Below are positions 51,309 through 61,564 of a stretch of DNA of 64,000 bases, piece after piece. Each line of letters starts with the position of its first letter. Position 1 is the stretch's first letter. The notes under the pieces were generated by a model. That model saw nothing but the letters and a program-made list of their open reading frames with translations, ran no database searches and was not told where the DNA came from. Origin of the DNA: Oleiagrimonas sp. C23AA (GTDB lineage: Bacteria; Pseudomonadota; Gammaproteobacteria; Xanthomonadales; Rhodanobacteraceae); assembly GCF_011759385.1 (NCBI RefSeq), contig NZ_JAARLY010000003.1, positions 1-64,000 on the forward strand, read 5' to 3'. Position numbers and translations under genes: made by a program.

Positions 51309-51524
51309 GTGAGTGCGATGGAGATAGCCATGCGAAGGATGCGTTTCATACGCTGGGGTGCGCTGGGGGGACTGACCATCGGGGTGCTGGGCGCTTACGT
51401 CACGCACCAGGGGCCGCTGCGGTGGGCCGCGACGGGTAGTGCGTTCGGTATTGTCATCGGGGCGGTACTGGCCAGTTGGCCGGTTGCCCGGCGTGATGCG
51501 GAGGCGTCCAGGCGACGGCGTTGA
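51309..51524 (+). CDS. small membrane protein
   Basis: 71 residues from GTG 51309 (ATG 51318 or 51330 possible). Two membrane segments (WGALGGLTIGVLGAYV, ATGSAFGIVIGAVLASW) and an Arg-rich tail. Function unknown. Confidence 0.5.
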   Translation: MSAMEIAMRRMRFIRWGALGGLTIGVLGAYVTHQGPLRWAATGSAFGIVIGAVLASWPVARRDAEASRRRR

Positions 51525-51654
51525 TCGCCGCTTCCTCCGAAGAACCGGCCCCCCCCCTCCGTCCGGTGAGGCGCCGCGCAGACCTTCAGGCCGCTTGCTT
51601 GCGGTGTAGCCTGTGACAATTGAACGTTGGACCAGGAAACGGGAGGGGTGACCA

Positions 51655-51867
51655 ATGTCAGAACAAATCCGCAACGATAACGGCGCGTCGAGGGTGCTGG
51701 CGCTGGGTATCTGCTTTGGCCTGCTGGCCGGCACGGCGGCGGGGGCGGTGGCTGGCGTGCTGATCGGCGCGTTGGCGCTGGTGCTGCCGGTGCTTTCCGG
51801 TATGGGGTTGCTGGTGGGAATCGTGGTCGGGCTGGTGCTGGCCAGTCGGCGCAATCCGCGCAGCTGA
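51655..51867 (+). CDS. small Gly-rich membrane protein
   Basis: 70 residues, two Gly/Ala-rich membrane segments (LLAGTAAGAVAGVLIGALAL, GMGLLVGIVVGLVLA). GGGAGGGG before the ATG. Function unknown. Confidence 0.58.
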   Translation: MSEQIRNDNGASRVLALGICFGLLAGTAAGAVAGVLIGALALVLPVLSGMGLLVGIVVGLVLASRRNPRS

Positions 51868-51930
51868 CCTATGGGTTGGTAGGTGCCTGGCCGTCGGCGA
51901 CAGGTGTTCTTGCATGACACGGGTGGCGAT

Positions 51931-52335
51931 ATGGCGCGAGTAACCGGAATAGGCGGCATCTTCTTCAAGAGCCGAGGGGACAGCACCGAGCTGGCGGCCT
52001 GGTACAAGCAGCATTTGGGCTTGCCGCTGGAGGCCTGGGGCGGCGCCGTGCTGCGCTGGCCGGATGATGCCCGCACCGATGGCGGACTGACCGTGTGGAG
52101 CGTGGCTGCGCGCGACAGCCAGTGGTTCAGCCCCAGCGATGCGCCCTTCATGATCAACTACCGGGTGGATGATCTGGCGGCGCTGATCGAACAGCTGCGT
52201 GCCGACGGCGTCACCATTGTCGGTGGGCCCGAAGAGCACGAGAACGGACAATTTGCCTGGATTCTGGACCCGGACGGCAACAAGCTGGAGTTGTGGCAGC
52301 CCAAGGCCGAGAGCGAAGGCGAGGGCGCTTCCTGA
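51931..52335 (+). CDS. VOC-superfamily protein
   Basis: 134 residues, glyoxalase-like: VTGIGGIFFKSRGDSTELAA, FMINYRVDDLAALIEQLRAD and the end FAWILDPDGNKLELWQP with the metal-ligand Glu. ATG 51931 fits the family start. Third VOC protein of the accessory region. Substrate unknown. Confidence 0.87.
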   Translation: MARVTGIGGIFFKSRGDSTELAAWYKQHLGLPLEAWGGAVLRWPDDARTDGGLTVWSVAARDSQWFSPSDAPFMINYRVDDLAALIEQLRADGVTIVGGPEEHENGQFAWILDPDGNKLELWQPKAESEGEGAS

Positions 52336-52415
52336 TGCGAGCGGGTTCTGCCATCGGGCCGGGTGGCCACCTCGGCGGTATCTGGGTCGATGTTTGAAGG
52401 GAGGGGATCGCGCGC

Positions 52416-52661
52416 ATGGTCAAGGCATTGATGGCCGCGATGCTGGCGTGCGTGGCCACGCTTTTGGCCGTGGCCATTTGCTATGGACTGGCCATGTGGC
52501 TGGTGCCTTTGCTGCTTTCCGGGGCCAGGCACGGCGCCCTGCAACCGTTGGTGTGGGGGCTGTCCGCGTTGTCCAGCGTGCTGTTGCTGCGCCAGCAGCG
52601 GCAGCGGGCCCGAGAGCAAGGCAAGGGACGATCCGATGGCCACCTCACGCGCAAGCCTTGA
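52416..52661 (+). CDS. small membrane protein
   Basis: 81 residues, two membrane segments and a basic cytoplasmic tail. Overlaps the TfoX-like gene start by 26 bp, suggesting translational coupling. Function unknown. Confidence 0.52.
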   Translation: MVKALMAAMLACVATLLAVAICYGLAMWLVPLLLSGARHGALQPLVWGLSALSSVLLLRQQRQRAREQGKGRSDGHLTRKP

Positions 52662-52959
52662 GTTTCTGCTGGATCAGCTTTCCGGCCTGAGTGGTGTACG
52701 CGCCAAGGCCATGTTCGGCGAATACGGCCTTTACGTCGATGACGTGCTGGTGGGGCTGGTCTGCGACGACCAGCTTTATCTCAAGCCGACCGACGGGTTG
52801 CGCCAGGTATGGCCGGAGGCGCCGCTGGCACCACCTTACCCGGGGGCCAGGGCACACGCACGGGTTACCGCCGACCGGTGGGAGGATGCCGAATGGCTCG
52901 TCACGATGGTGCAAACCACGGCGCAACACCTTCCGCCCCCTCGCCCGCGCCGCCGCTGA
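52636..52959 (+). CDS. TfoX N-terminal-domain protein
   Basis: 107 residues matching the TfoX/Sxy N-terminal domain: FLLDQLSGLSGVRAKAMFGE, YGLYVDDVLVGLVCDDQLYL and LKPTD. The C-terminal TfoX domain is absent, so a role in competence regulation is possible but not established for such short forms. Confidence 0.83.
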   Translation: MATSRASLEFLLDQLSGLSGVRAKAMFGEYGLYVDDVLVGLVCDDQLYLKPTDGLRQVWPEAPLAPPYPGARAHARVTADRWEDAEWLVTMVQTTAQHLPPPRPRRR

Positions 52960-52988
52960 GGCCTGCGCCAACGACGCCGGAACACGCC

Positions 52989-53537
52989 ATGACCATTAGC
53001 GCCAAACCGTCGTTGCTTGTGCCACTGCTGCGCCTGGCCTGCTTGACCGCGGCCGCGTTGCTGGCGGTGCGGCTGGCCATGACGCTAACCGATCAGGTGC
53101 GCTGGGAACTGCTGGATTTCGTGGTGGCGGGTGCATTGCTGTTTGGCGTGGGTGCGGTCTTTATCGGCCTGACACGGGGCCGGCCATACGCGCGTTACCG
53201 TGTGGCCGTTGCGGTCGCGCTGCTGAGCACGCTGGCGCTGGTATGGGGCAACCTTGCCGTGGGCGTGGTGGGAGCACCCGAGCGGCCATGGAACCTTGTC
53301 TACGATGCACTGGTGCTGCTGATGGCGATCGGCGCGCTGGCGGCACGCGGCCATGCTCGCGCCATGGTGTCATTGATGGCGGGGGCGGCACTGGCGATGG
53401 CGGCGCTGGCGGCAGTATCGCTGTTGTCTGCCGAACTGCGTGAGCCGGTGCGCACCGTACTGCTGATCCATGGCCTGTTTGCCGCGTTGTTTGTGCTGTC
53501 AGCCGGGCTGTTTCATCGGGCGGCGGATACGGCGTGA
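52989..53537 (+). CDS. integral membrane protein
   Basis: 182 residues, about six hydrophobic segments with short loops; no recognised domain. ATG 52989 is 29 bp after the TfoX-like stop. Confidence 0.62.
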   Translation: MTISAKPSLLVPLLRLACLTAAALLAVRLAMTLTDQVRWELLDFVVAGALLFGVGAVFIGLTRGRPYARYRVAVAVALLSTLALVWGNLAVGVVGAPERPWNLVYDALVLLMAIGALAARGHARAMVSLMAGAALAMAALAAVSLLSAELREPVRTVLLIHGLFAALFVLSAGLFHRAADTA

Positions 53538-53644
53538 TGGCGCCGCGTACCGGCGATGCGCGCGGACCATGGGGGCGTGTCGGCGTAAGTGTTTACGCTT
53601 GCCGGTCCCGTTAGCCGGCGGCTGCGGTTATTCTGTTCCCTACT

Positions 53645-55012
53645 ATGCCCACGCGAACCCACGACCTGCTTTTCAGCGCCGTCGACCTTCTGCTCGACGC
53701 CATCTGCATTGTGGACGCCGAAGGCCGCTATATTTTCGCCAGTGCCGCGTTCGAGCGCATCTTCGGCTACCGCCGGGAAGAGGTACTGGGCCGGCGCATG
53801 ATCGAGCTGGTGCACCCGGACGATCGCGAGCGCACCTTGAACATCGCCCGGCGCATCATGGGTGGCGAACCCGTTGTGCATTTCGAGAACCGCTACGTGC
53901 GCAAGGATGGCCGCGTTGTCGACATCATGTGGTCGGCACGCTGGTCACCCGAGCACCAGGTACGTGTGGCGGTGGCGCGAGATGTGACCGAGCGCCGGCG
54001 TATCGAGTCGATGCGCGATTCGCTGTTCGCCATTTCCGAAGCCGCGCATTCGGTACCCGACCTGCTGTCGCTGTTCGAGCGTATCCATCGCATCATTGAC
54101 GCCCTGCTGCCGGCGCGCAATTGCTTCATTGCGCGGTATGAGCCCGAGTGCGACCGGCTGAGTTTCCCCTATCACGTGGATACGCATGCCAGCGCGCCGC
54201 CACCGCAACCGCTGGACGCCGACCCGCTGGCTGCCGAAGTGGTGAGGAAGGGGCGGCCGGTGTGGTTGATGCGCGACCGCGACGAGCTGCCCCTGGATGC
54301 GGCGGCCACGGTCTTGCCGGAGAACATGCTGGACTGGCTGGGCGTGCCGTTGATCAATGATGGCCAGGTGATCGGGGTGCTGGCCTTGCGCAGCTACCTG
54401 GGCGATGCGCGTTACGGCGAGGCGGATCTGGAGTTGCTGCAGTTCGTCTCCACCCAGGTGGCCACCGCGATCGAGCGGCGCCGCCTGTTCGAGCGCCTGC
54501 GTTACGCGGCCGAGCATGATCCGCTGACCGGCCTGCCCAATCGCGCCCTGTTGCACGAACGTTTGCAGGTGGCAGTGACGCTGGCCCGGCGTGAACACCG
54601 CGAGGTGGGCCTGCTGTTCGTGGATATGGACCACTTCAAGCGCGTCAACGACGACTTTGGCCACGCCGCCGGCGACGCGTTGCTGAAGGCGGTGGCGGCA
54701 CGCCTGCGCGAAAGCGTGCGCGCATCGGACACGGTGGCGCGTGTCGGCGGCGACGAGTTTGTGGTGTTGCTGTCGGGAGTCGGCGTGGATGCCCATGCCG
54801 TGGCCGAGGTGTTGCACGCGGCGATGGACAAGCCTTTCGTGATTGATGGCCACGCGCTGAAGATTACCGCCAGCATCGGTGTGGCCACTCAGCACGGGGA
54901 CCACGTCGATGCCGAGCGCTTGTTGAGCGAGGCCGACGAGGCGATGTATCGCATCAAGCGCGAGAGCATCCGGCGCCTGATGGAATCGACCTCGCGCCAG
55001 GCAGAAGGCTAG
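53645..55012 (+). CDS. PAS-GAF-GGDEF diguanylate cyclase
   Basis: 455 residues. PAS domain about 8-125 (DAICIVDAEGRYIFASAAFE), GAF about 135-285, GGDEF about 295-450 with VGGDEFVVL intact and the inhibitory I-site RASD five residues before it. It should make cyclic di-GMP from GTP in the cytoplasm, controlled by ligands of the sensor domains and by product inhibition. No membrane segment. Confidence 0.92.
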   Translation: MPTRTHDLLFSAVDLLLDAICIVDAEGRYIFASAAFERIFGYRREEVLGRRMIELVHPDDRERTLNIARRIMGGEPVVHFENRYVRKDGRVVDIMWSARWSPEHQVRVAVARDVTERRRIESMRDSLFAISEAAHSVPDLLSLFERIHRIIDALLPARNCFIARYEPECDRLSFPYHVDTHASAPPPQPLDADPLAAEVVRKGRPVWLMRDRDELPLDAAATVLPENMLDWLGVPLINDGQVIGVLALRSYLGDARYGEADLELLQFVSTQVATAIERRRLFERLRYAAEHDPLTGLPNRALLHERLQVAVTLARREHREVGLLFVDMDHFKRVNDDFGHAAGDALLKAVAARLRESVRASDTVARVGGDEFVVLLSGVGVDAHAVAEVLHAAMDKPFVIDGHALKITASIGVATQHGDHVDAERLLSEADEAMYRIKRESIRRLMESTSRQAEG

Positions 55013-55513
55013 CGCCGATATTCCAGGCGACCCGGTGTCGGCCTGATGCCCCATTGTCGGCGGCGAACCGGTTGTCGCGACCGGCGAAGGGGCGGACTTG
55101 GGCGTCCATGACCAGTGGGCGCAATGCGTGGCCGAGCCGCCATCTTTGCCCGCTGTCCATGCCACGTTTGCTGCCGCATACCGTCGAGATCAGCGCGCCT
55201 GATAACGCCCTATGCCTGACGGTTGCTCCGGCCGTCGGACGGAGGCCCGCGGACGGTTGCCAGGGTGAGGGCGGTGGTGATCTGCGAAGCAATCCACGGC
55301 GGCTGATTGGCCGCACGCGCCGCGATGGTCGCGTTGCATATTTCTATATGGAATATGTGCGTTTTATGATTCGAATAGCATATTAATTCTTATATAAAAC
55401 AATGGACTACGACATTTTTCTGCTTGTGGTGAGCTGATGTTGCAGCCAGTTGACACCGGTGACAATGAATCGCAAGCTAGGCCCATGTCCGGTGCGGGGA
55501 GGCACGGGGAGAC
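55013..55513. other. 500-bp regulatory interval before glucokinase
   Basis: No gene. The first 300 bp are GC-rich with no clear structure. Around 55,335-55,420 it becomes strikingly AT-rich (TATTTCTATATGGAATATGT, CATATTAATTCTTATATAAA), likely holding the promoter. The operator at 55451 and the glk start follow. Confidence 0.6.
55451..55464 (+). promoter_or_regulatory. LacI-type operator
   Basis: TGACACCGGTGACA matches the TGNCACCGGTGNCA operator type reported for LacI-family sugar regulators in xanthomonads. It lies 50 bp before the glucokinase ATG, which places the sugar locus under a repressor not encoded in this window. Confidence 0.65.
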
Positions 55514-56581
55514 ATGGTTAGCACGCTGATCGACCCTTCGTATCGCCGGGAATCGGGTGCGGCGATGCCGTTCCTGGCGGCGGACATCGGCGGCACTCAC
55601 GCCCGGGTCGCCCTGGTGCGCCATCCCCTTGCTGCGGAGCCGGGACGCGATCTTCAGATGCTGGCCTACCGCACCTACCGGTGCGCCGATTTTCCCAGCC
55701 TGGCGTCCCTGCTGCGGACCTTCCTCGATAACCAGGCACATATTCCGGTGCGGCACGGCGTGCTGGCCTGCGCGGGGCAGCTTTCCGGGGACGAGGTGTT
55801 GAACGACAACGTGCCCTGGCCGATGCAGCTGACCGAGGTGCGCCAGGCGCTGGGGCTGGCCGACCTGGCCATGCTCAATGATTTCGAGGCCCTGGGGTAT
55901 GCCATGGATACCTGCGCGACACGACAGGCGCGGCTGGTGTGCGGCCCGGATGTCCAGGGCGATGGGCCGGTGCTGGTGCTCGGGCCGGGTACCGGTCTGG
56001 GCGCGGCGCTGAAGCTGCCCGCCAGCGCCGGTGGTCACGTCATGGCGACCGAGGTCGGCCAGATGGATTTCGCCTCGTACTCGATCCGTGAGCGCGAGAT
56101 TGTCGCGCAGTTGATGCCACAAGGCGGCTACCTGCCGTACGAGTGCATTGTCTCCGGCCCCGGTCTGCTCAATCTGTACCGGGCCTTGTGCGCGCTGCGC
56201 GGCCAGACGCCCGGGATGGACCGGCCCGAGGCGGTTTCGGCGGCGGCCCTGGACGGCGGCGACAGCCATGCGGTGGAAGCGGTGCAGGTGTTCTGCGCCG
56301 CGCTGGGAAGTCTCGCCGGCAGCCTCGCCATGGCCTTCATGAGCGTCGGCGGCGTGTACCTGGCCGGCGGTTTTCTCAGCGCCATGTTCGAGCAGCTGCG
56401 GCACAGCGCCTTCGAGGAGCGATTCCTGCACGGGCGCAGCATCCGCGCGTTCCTTTCGCAAATACCGGTCCGGGTCCTGGAGCACGGCAGTGGAGGCGTG
56501 CTTGGCGCGGCGCGCTGGTATCTGACACGCATGGCGCCGGCGGGCACGGGCTCGCCGCTGATCGCGAGCGACGGGACATGA
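55514..56581 (+). CDS. glk: glucokinase
   Basis: 355 residues, Glk family. The ATP site FLAADIGGTHARVALV is at residues 20-35; MLNDFEALGYA, VLGPGTGLGAA and the late VYLAGG segment are family signatures. It phosphorylates glucose or a related hexose with ATP. ATG 55514 has GGGGAGA; an internal ATG at 55565 is closer to the usual start. First gene of the putative sugar locus. Confidence 0.9.
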   Translation: MVSTLIDPSYRRESGAAMPFLAADIGGTHARVALVRHPLAAEPGRDLQMLAYRTYRCADFPSLASLLRTFLDNQAHIPVRHGVLACAGQLSGDEVLNDNVPWPMQLTEVRQALGLADLAMLNDFEALGYAMDTCATRQARLVCGPDVQGDGPVLVLGPGTGLGAALKLPASAGGHVMATEVGQMDFASYSIREREIVAQLMPQGGYLPYECIVSGPGLLNLYRALCALRGQTPGMDRPEAVSAAALDGGDSHAVEAVQVFCAALGSLAGSLAMAFMSVGGVYLAGGFLSAMFEQLRHSAFEERFLHGRSIRAFLSQIPVRVLEHGSGGVLGAARWYLTRMAPAGTGSPLIASDGT

Positions 56582-56898
56582 CGATCAATTGCATCAAGGC
56601 AGCGCCGCCTTGGGGGCCTATCAAAGCCCGGTAAAGGTTGGCGGGGAGGCACGCCGGAGGCGTGCAAGAGTTGAAGTGTGGATCGGGACCGCGCAGGTGG
56701 CTTTGCCGCCCGCTCGGGTCGCGCCGGCCACGCTTTTGGGAGGGGATGCCGATGGGAACGGCGCGGTGGACCGCGCCGATGCTGGATGAAGCGACGCGAA
56801 GACGGGGCACGAGGTCATGCTGATCGTGCGCACGTGCACGTCGACACATCACCGGGCACCCGTGATTCGGCAGACGTCAATTTAAAGAGGTAAGGCTC
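56582..56898. other. 317-bp intergenic region before TonB receptor gene
   Basis: No coding signal. Contains a GGCGCGG-TGGA-CCGCGCC hairpin at 56759-56776 and a GTGCGCACGTGCAC near-palindrome at 56826-56839. A promoter for the receptor operon is likely here but not assignable. Confidence 0.45.
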
Positions 56899-59800
56899 AT
56901 GCGCACCGTACAACGCAAGCATCCCTTGGCAGTGGCCATATCCATGTCCTTGTTCGCCGCCGTGGCGACATCGGCCATGGCCACTGGCACTCCGGCCGAC
57001 ACGGCACGGGCAGCAAACGGCCCGTCGCAGGATACATCGGCATCGTCGCCGCATGGCGACCCCAACGCCCAGACCGGGGCCGGCAAGGATACCCAGGGCA
57101 AGGAGCCGTCGAAGAACAAGCCGGTCACCTTGTCCGGGGTCAGCGTGGTGGGTGTGCGTGCCTCGCAGATGCACGCCATCGAACTCAAGCGCATGGCGCC
57201 GAACATCCAGGACAGCATCACCGCCGAAGGCATCGGCCAGCTGCCCGACGTGACCATCACCGACGCCTTGCAGCGGGTCACCGGCGTGCAGATTAACCGC
57301 GATGCCGGCGTGGGCACCTCGGTGGATGTGCGCGGGCTTCCCGAAGTGGGCACCATGCTCAACGGCGAGGCCTTCATCACCGCCGACCAGATCGATTCAC
57401 AGCAGCCGGACTTCACCATGCTGCCGGCGACGCTGTTCCACGGCGTGGACGTGATCAAGTCGCCCACGGCCAGCCTGACCGATGCCGGCATCAGTGGCTC
57501 GCTCGATCTGCACACGTACCGGCCCTGGGATTTGCCCAGCGGATTCACCTACAGCTATTCGGCCGACGGCGAGCGGGGCAAGACCAGCAGCAAGTGGGGG
57601 CCGGAGGCCAATGGCCTGATTTCCTACAACGACGATGGCCGCTGGGGTCTGCTGATTTCCGGCGACTATTCCGACACCACGCGATCCAATTCCAATGAGG
57701 GCCTGGACCAGTATGGCGTGGTCTTCAATGGCGAGAACGCGACCAGCGCGGGCGGCTACAACGGTTTCCTGACGCCGTGGAACGGCGCGCCGATCCCCTC
57801 GGCGATTCATCAGAATGCCGACGGCAGCGTCGACGTGAACGGTGACGGCAAATCCAACGGCGTGTTCATGGGCAGCCAGAATATTGGCCTCTACGACATC
57901 ACCACGCAGCGCAAGCGCAAGTCCGGCAATGCCTCGTTCCAGATGGACCTGGGCAGTGGCTTTACCCTGACCAGCGACTACTTCTATGCGCACCAGACGC
58001 AGCTTGATCGCGGCGTCGGCCTGCAGTTCAACTCCACCAATTGGCAGGGCGCCACCTATGTGCCGCTGAAGTCGCGCAACACCGGCGCGCCGGTGGCCGG
58101 CTCCTACGGCACGCCCGAGCCGGGCTGGGACGGCTCGCAGCTGTATACCACCCAGGTCTACGAGAAGTGGCCTGGGGACGTGGAGTCGTTCTCGCAGATC
58201 ACGCGCAAGGATTCGACCGCGAAGAACTTCAACCTGCAGGTGGACTACGACAATGGCGGTTCCTTCACCGGCAGTGTGCGCGGCATCCACGATTCGGCCA
58301 GTCAGTCCAATATCGAAACCGACCTCAATATCTCCAATTCCGACGGTGGGCTGTGGCCCAACGTGCTGCAACCGGGGGTGACCGATGCCCAGGTGCCGCC
58401 CGGGACCTTCGTCTTCCCCGATCAGCTGGGCGGCAATCGCGTCTTCAATGCCAACGGCATGGCCCAGAACACGGTGCCGGTGATCGCCGACTTCCGCGGG
58501 CGTCGCATCTCCATCGACATGCCTGCGTCGCTGTCGAGTCAGTTCGCCGATCCCAATGGCTGGACCATGAAGACGCTGGAGTCTTCCGGCGACTATGACC
58601 GCAAGGTCAGCCTCAACGCGTTGCGTTTCGACGGGCACTACGACTTCAACGACGGCATCAAGCTGGATTTCGGCGTCCGCAATGCCATTCGCCATGCCGA
58701 CAACAACGGCTTCACCCTGGTCACGCCGGTGTATGCCGGCATGGGCGCCAGCGATCCGAATGGATGCCTGGTGCGCTACGTCGGCGCCGATGTGGTGCTC
58801 AACAGTGGTTCGTGCACCGCGGGCAACGACCTGGGGTACTTCCGCGGCGGGCCCATTTCCGCCTTGCAGTTGCCCAACACACCCGCGCCGTTGTCCAGCC
58901 ACTGGGAGAAATACAGTGACCTGCTGGGCTCGGGGATCACCTTCTGGGCCGTCGATCCACATGCCATGGACAACCCCGAGGCCTATTGGAAATCGCTGTA
59001 TCCGGACACGCTTCGCCAGGAGACGCCGGGGCGCACCTGGGCGGTATCGATGAAGGCGACCTCGGCCTATCTGCAGGCCAACTTCGACGGCAGCATCGGC
59101 AATATGCCCTATAGCGGCAATGTCGGCATGCGCGTGATCGACACGCATCTGGATGTGACCCAGCACCTGTCCGGCGACCCCGGCGCCTATGGCACGGAGC
59201 CGGCCGATGCCGGTGTCCAGCTGACCCGGCGCAGCTACCGCGATTACCTGCCGGCGGCCAACTTCGCGTTGAGCATGACCGACGACCTGAAGCTGCGCCT
59301 GGCCTATTCCAAGAACATGATGCCGCTGGACCTGAGTACCTGGGGTGGAGGCCTGGAGCTCAATTACTCACTGGTGGAAACCCCGCAAGGCCCGTTGTAC
59401 CGAGTGGCTGCGGGCAACTCGAACGGCAATCCGAAGCTCGACCCCTGGCGCTCCACCAACTATGGCGCCTCGCTGGAGTACTACATCAATTCGACCAGCA
59501 TGCTGAGCCTGGCGTTGTTCCGCATCGATGTCAGGAGCTTCATCAAGAGCGGCAGCGTGACCGACTGCACGCTGCCGGACGAGGACGGCGTGGTGCGCAA
59601 CCACTGCATCACCATCAGCGAGCCGATCCAGGGCAGCGGCAACAGCATCCATGGCGCGGAATTCGATTACCGCCAGGGCTTCACGTTCCTGCCGGGGCTG
59701 CTGTCCAAGACCGGTGTGGAAATCAATGCCACCTACGCGCCCAGCGACTCGGGCAAGACCGATCTGGCCGGGCACAAGATTCCGTTCCAGGACAATTCGA

Positions 59801-60111
59801 CCAAGTCCGGCAATTTCATCCTCTGGTTCCAGGACGACCACTTCCAGGCGCGCGTGGCGTACAACTACCGCTCCCGGCGCGCGGTGTCCGAGGATGTGGG
59901 AGGCATCAGTGGGCTGGAAATGTACGAGGCGCCGCAGAGGTATGTCGACGCATCGGTGTCGTACAAGATCAGCAAGTACCTGCAGGTTTACGCCGACGGC
60001 ACCAATCTGACCAACGAATACCAGCGCTACTACCTGGTGTGGCCCGACCAGCCGGGTCACTCGAATTTTTCCGAGCGCATGTTCACGGTCGGTATCCGCG
60101 GCCAATGGTGA
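56899..60111 (+). CDS. TonB-dependent outer membrane receptor
   Basis: 1,070 residues. Signal peptide, then a short Gly/Asp-rich linker, a plug domain (ELKRMAPNIQDSITAEGIGQ, DVTITDALQRVTGVQINRDA) and a large beta barrel ending in an aromatic C-terminus (FTVGIRGQW), as in the Caulobacter-type TonB receptors used for oligosaccharides. AGAGG lies before the ATG. With glucokinase, permease and GH2 enzyme it forms a sugar-uptake locus. Confidence 0.93.
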   Translation: MRTVQRKHPLAVAISMSLFAAVATSAMATGTPADTARAANGPSQDTSASSPHGDPNAQTGAGKDTQGKEPSKNKPVTLSGVSVVGVRASQMHAIELKRMAPNIQDSITAEGIGQLPDVTITDALQRVTGVQINRDAGVGTSVDVRGLPEVGTMLNGEAFITADQIDSQQPDFTMLPATLFHGVDVIKSPTASLTDAGISGSLDLHTYRPWDLPSGFTYSYSADGERGKTSSKWGPEANGLISYNDDGRWGLLISGDYSDTTRSNSNEGLDQYGVVFNGENATSAGGYNGFLTPWNGAPIPSAIHQNADGSVDVNGDGKSNGVFMGSQNIGLYDITTQRKRKSGNASFQMDLGSGFTLTSDYFYAHQTQLDRGVGLQFNSTNWQGATYVPLKSRNTGAPVAGSYGTPEPGWDGSQLYTTQVYEKWPGDVESFSQITRKDSTAKNFNLQVDYDNGGSFTGSVRGIHDSASQSNIETDLNISNSDGGLWPNVLQPGVTDAQVPPGTFVFPDQLGGNRVFNANGMAQNTVPVIADFRGRRISIDMPASLSSQFADPNGWTMKTLESSGDYDRKVSLNALRFDGHYDFNDGIKLDFGVRNAIRHADNNGFTLVTPVYAGMGASDPNGCLVRYVGADVVLNSGSCTAGNDLGYFRGGPISALQLPNTPAPLSSHWEKYSDLLGSGITFWAVDPHAMDNPEAYWKSLYPDTLRQETPGRTWAVSMKATSAYLQANFDGSIGNMPYSGNVGMRVIDTHLDVTQHLSGDPGAYGTEPADAGVQLTRRSYRDYLPAANFALSMTDDLKLRLAYSKNMMPLDLSTWGGGLELNYSLVETPQGPLYRVAAGNSNGNPKLDPWRSTNYGASLEYYINSTSMLSLALFRIDVRSFIKSGSVTDCTLPDEDGVVRNHCITISEPIQGSGNSIHGAEFDYRQGFTFLPGLLSKTGVEINATYAPSDSGKTDLAGHKIPFQDNSTKSGNFILWFQDDHFQARVAYNYRSRRAVSEDVGGISGLEMYEAPQRYVDASVSYKISKYLQVYADGTNLTNEYQRYYLVWPDQPGHSNFSERMFTVGIRGQW

Positions 60112-60174
60112 GCGCCAAGCCTGATCGCCGATCCGCCACCCATGCCGATTGCGGCTGACGACAAAGGGGCCCAC

Positions 60175-61563
60175 ATGCACCATCCAGACACGTCACATTC
60201 CAGCCACCAAGGCCATTTTCATCGTTCCATCGGGTTGTTCTCGGGCACCGCGATCAACATGACCCAGATGTGCGGCATCGGGCCGTTCATCACCATACCG
60301 ATCATGGTCGCCACCATGGGCGGGCCACAGGCCGTGGTCGGCTGGATTGTCGGCGCCATCCTGGCCATGGCCGATGGCATGGTGTGGGCGGAACTGGGCG
60401 CGGCCATGCCCGGTTCCGGCGGTACCTACGTCTACCTGCGCGAGGCGTTCCAGTACCGCACCGGCAAGCTGATGCCGTTCCTGTTCATATGGACGGTGCT
60501 GTTGACGATCCCGTTGCTGATGTCCACCGGCATCATCGGCATGGTCGAATATCTGCAGTATTTCCTGCCGCACCTGGGCTGGTGGTCGGTGCACCTGATC
60601 AGTGTCGCGGCCACCGGACTGGTGACGGTGCTGCTGTACCGGCGCATCGAATCGATTCGCGCGATCACCATCGCCATGTGGGTGATCATGCTGGTGTCGA
60701 TCATTGGCGTGTCGGCGGCCGGCATCAGTGACTTTCACCCCGGCTTTGCCTTCAGCTATCCGGCGGGCGCCTTTGGCGGGCATTTCTTCGTTGGCCTTGG
60801 CGCCGGCCTGATCATCGGCATCTACGACTACCTGGGCTATTTCACCACGGCCTACATGGGCGACGAGCTGCGCGATCCGGGCCGTACCATGCCCGGATCG
60901 ATCATCATCTCGGTGGTGGCGATGATGCTGGTGTACCTGGTGCTGAACATCAGCGTGCTGGGCGTGGCGCCCTGGCAGCAGATCGCGCAGTCGCGCTCGG
61001 TGGCCTCGTTGGTGGTCGAGCACAGCTGGGGGCATGCGGCGGCGGCGGTGATGACGGTACTGATCATCGTCACCGCGTTTGCTTCAGTATTCACCGGCTT
61101 GCTGGGGGGCTCGCGTGTGCCGTTCCAGGCTGCGCACGACAAGGTGTTTCTGTCGGTGTTCGGCAAGCTGCATGCCCGGCACGGCTTTCCGCACGTGGCC
61201 TTGCTGACGATGGGCGTGGTCACGGCGATCGGCACGTTCTTCGACCTGACCGAAGTGATCAACATGCTGCTGGCCGCGACCATCATCGTGCAGTCGATCG
61301 CGCAGATCGCCGCGCTGGTGGTGCTGCGCAAGCGCCAGCCGAACCTGCCCAGACCCTACCGGCAGTGGTTGTATCCGGTGCCCTGCGTGATCGCTTTGGC
61401 CGGTTGGATCTACGTGTACGCCTCGGCTTCGGCGATGTCGCTGATCCTGTCCGGCGCCTGGATCCTCGCCGGTGTGGCAGTGTTCGTGATCTGGGCCAGG
61501 GTCAACCGGTCCTGGCCGTTCGCGCCGGCGGAGATCCGCGAAGCCTATCTGGGGAGCGACTGA
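60175..61563 (+). CDS. APC-superfamily permease
   Basis: 462 residues, about twelve membrane helices. The APC signature MCGIGPFITIP near the first helix, then GAAMPGSGGTYVYLREAF, is typical of amino-acid/polyamine/organocation transporters. AAAGGGG before ATG 60175 supports this start over ATG 60142. In this locus it may carry an amino sugar or a cotransported amine; substrate unproven. The next gene starts one base after its stop. Confidence 0.88.
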   Translation: MHHPDTSHSSHQGHFHRSIGLFSGTAINMTQMCGIGPFITIPIMVATMGGPQAVVGWIVGAILAMADGMVWAELGAAMPGSGGTYVYLREAFQYRTGKLMPFLFIWTVLLTIPLLMSTGIIGMVEYLQYFLPHLGWWSVHLISVAATGLVTVLLYRRIESIRAITIAMWVIMLVSIIGVSAAGISDFHPGFAFSYPAGAFGGHFFVGLGAGLIIGIYDYLGYFTTAYMGDELRDPGRTMPGSIIISVVAMMLVYLVLNISVLGVAPWQQIAQSRSVASLVVEHSWGHAAAAVMTVLIIVTAFASVFTGLLGGSRVPFQAAHDKVFLSVFGKLHARHGFPHVALLTMGVVTAIGTFFDLTEVINMLLAATIIVQSIAQIAALVVLRKRQPNLPRPYRQWLYPVPCVIALAGWIYVYASASAMSLILSGAWILAGVAVFVIWARVNRSWPFAPAEIREAYLGSD

Positions 61564-61564
61564 C

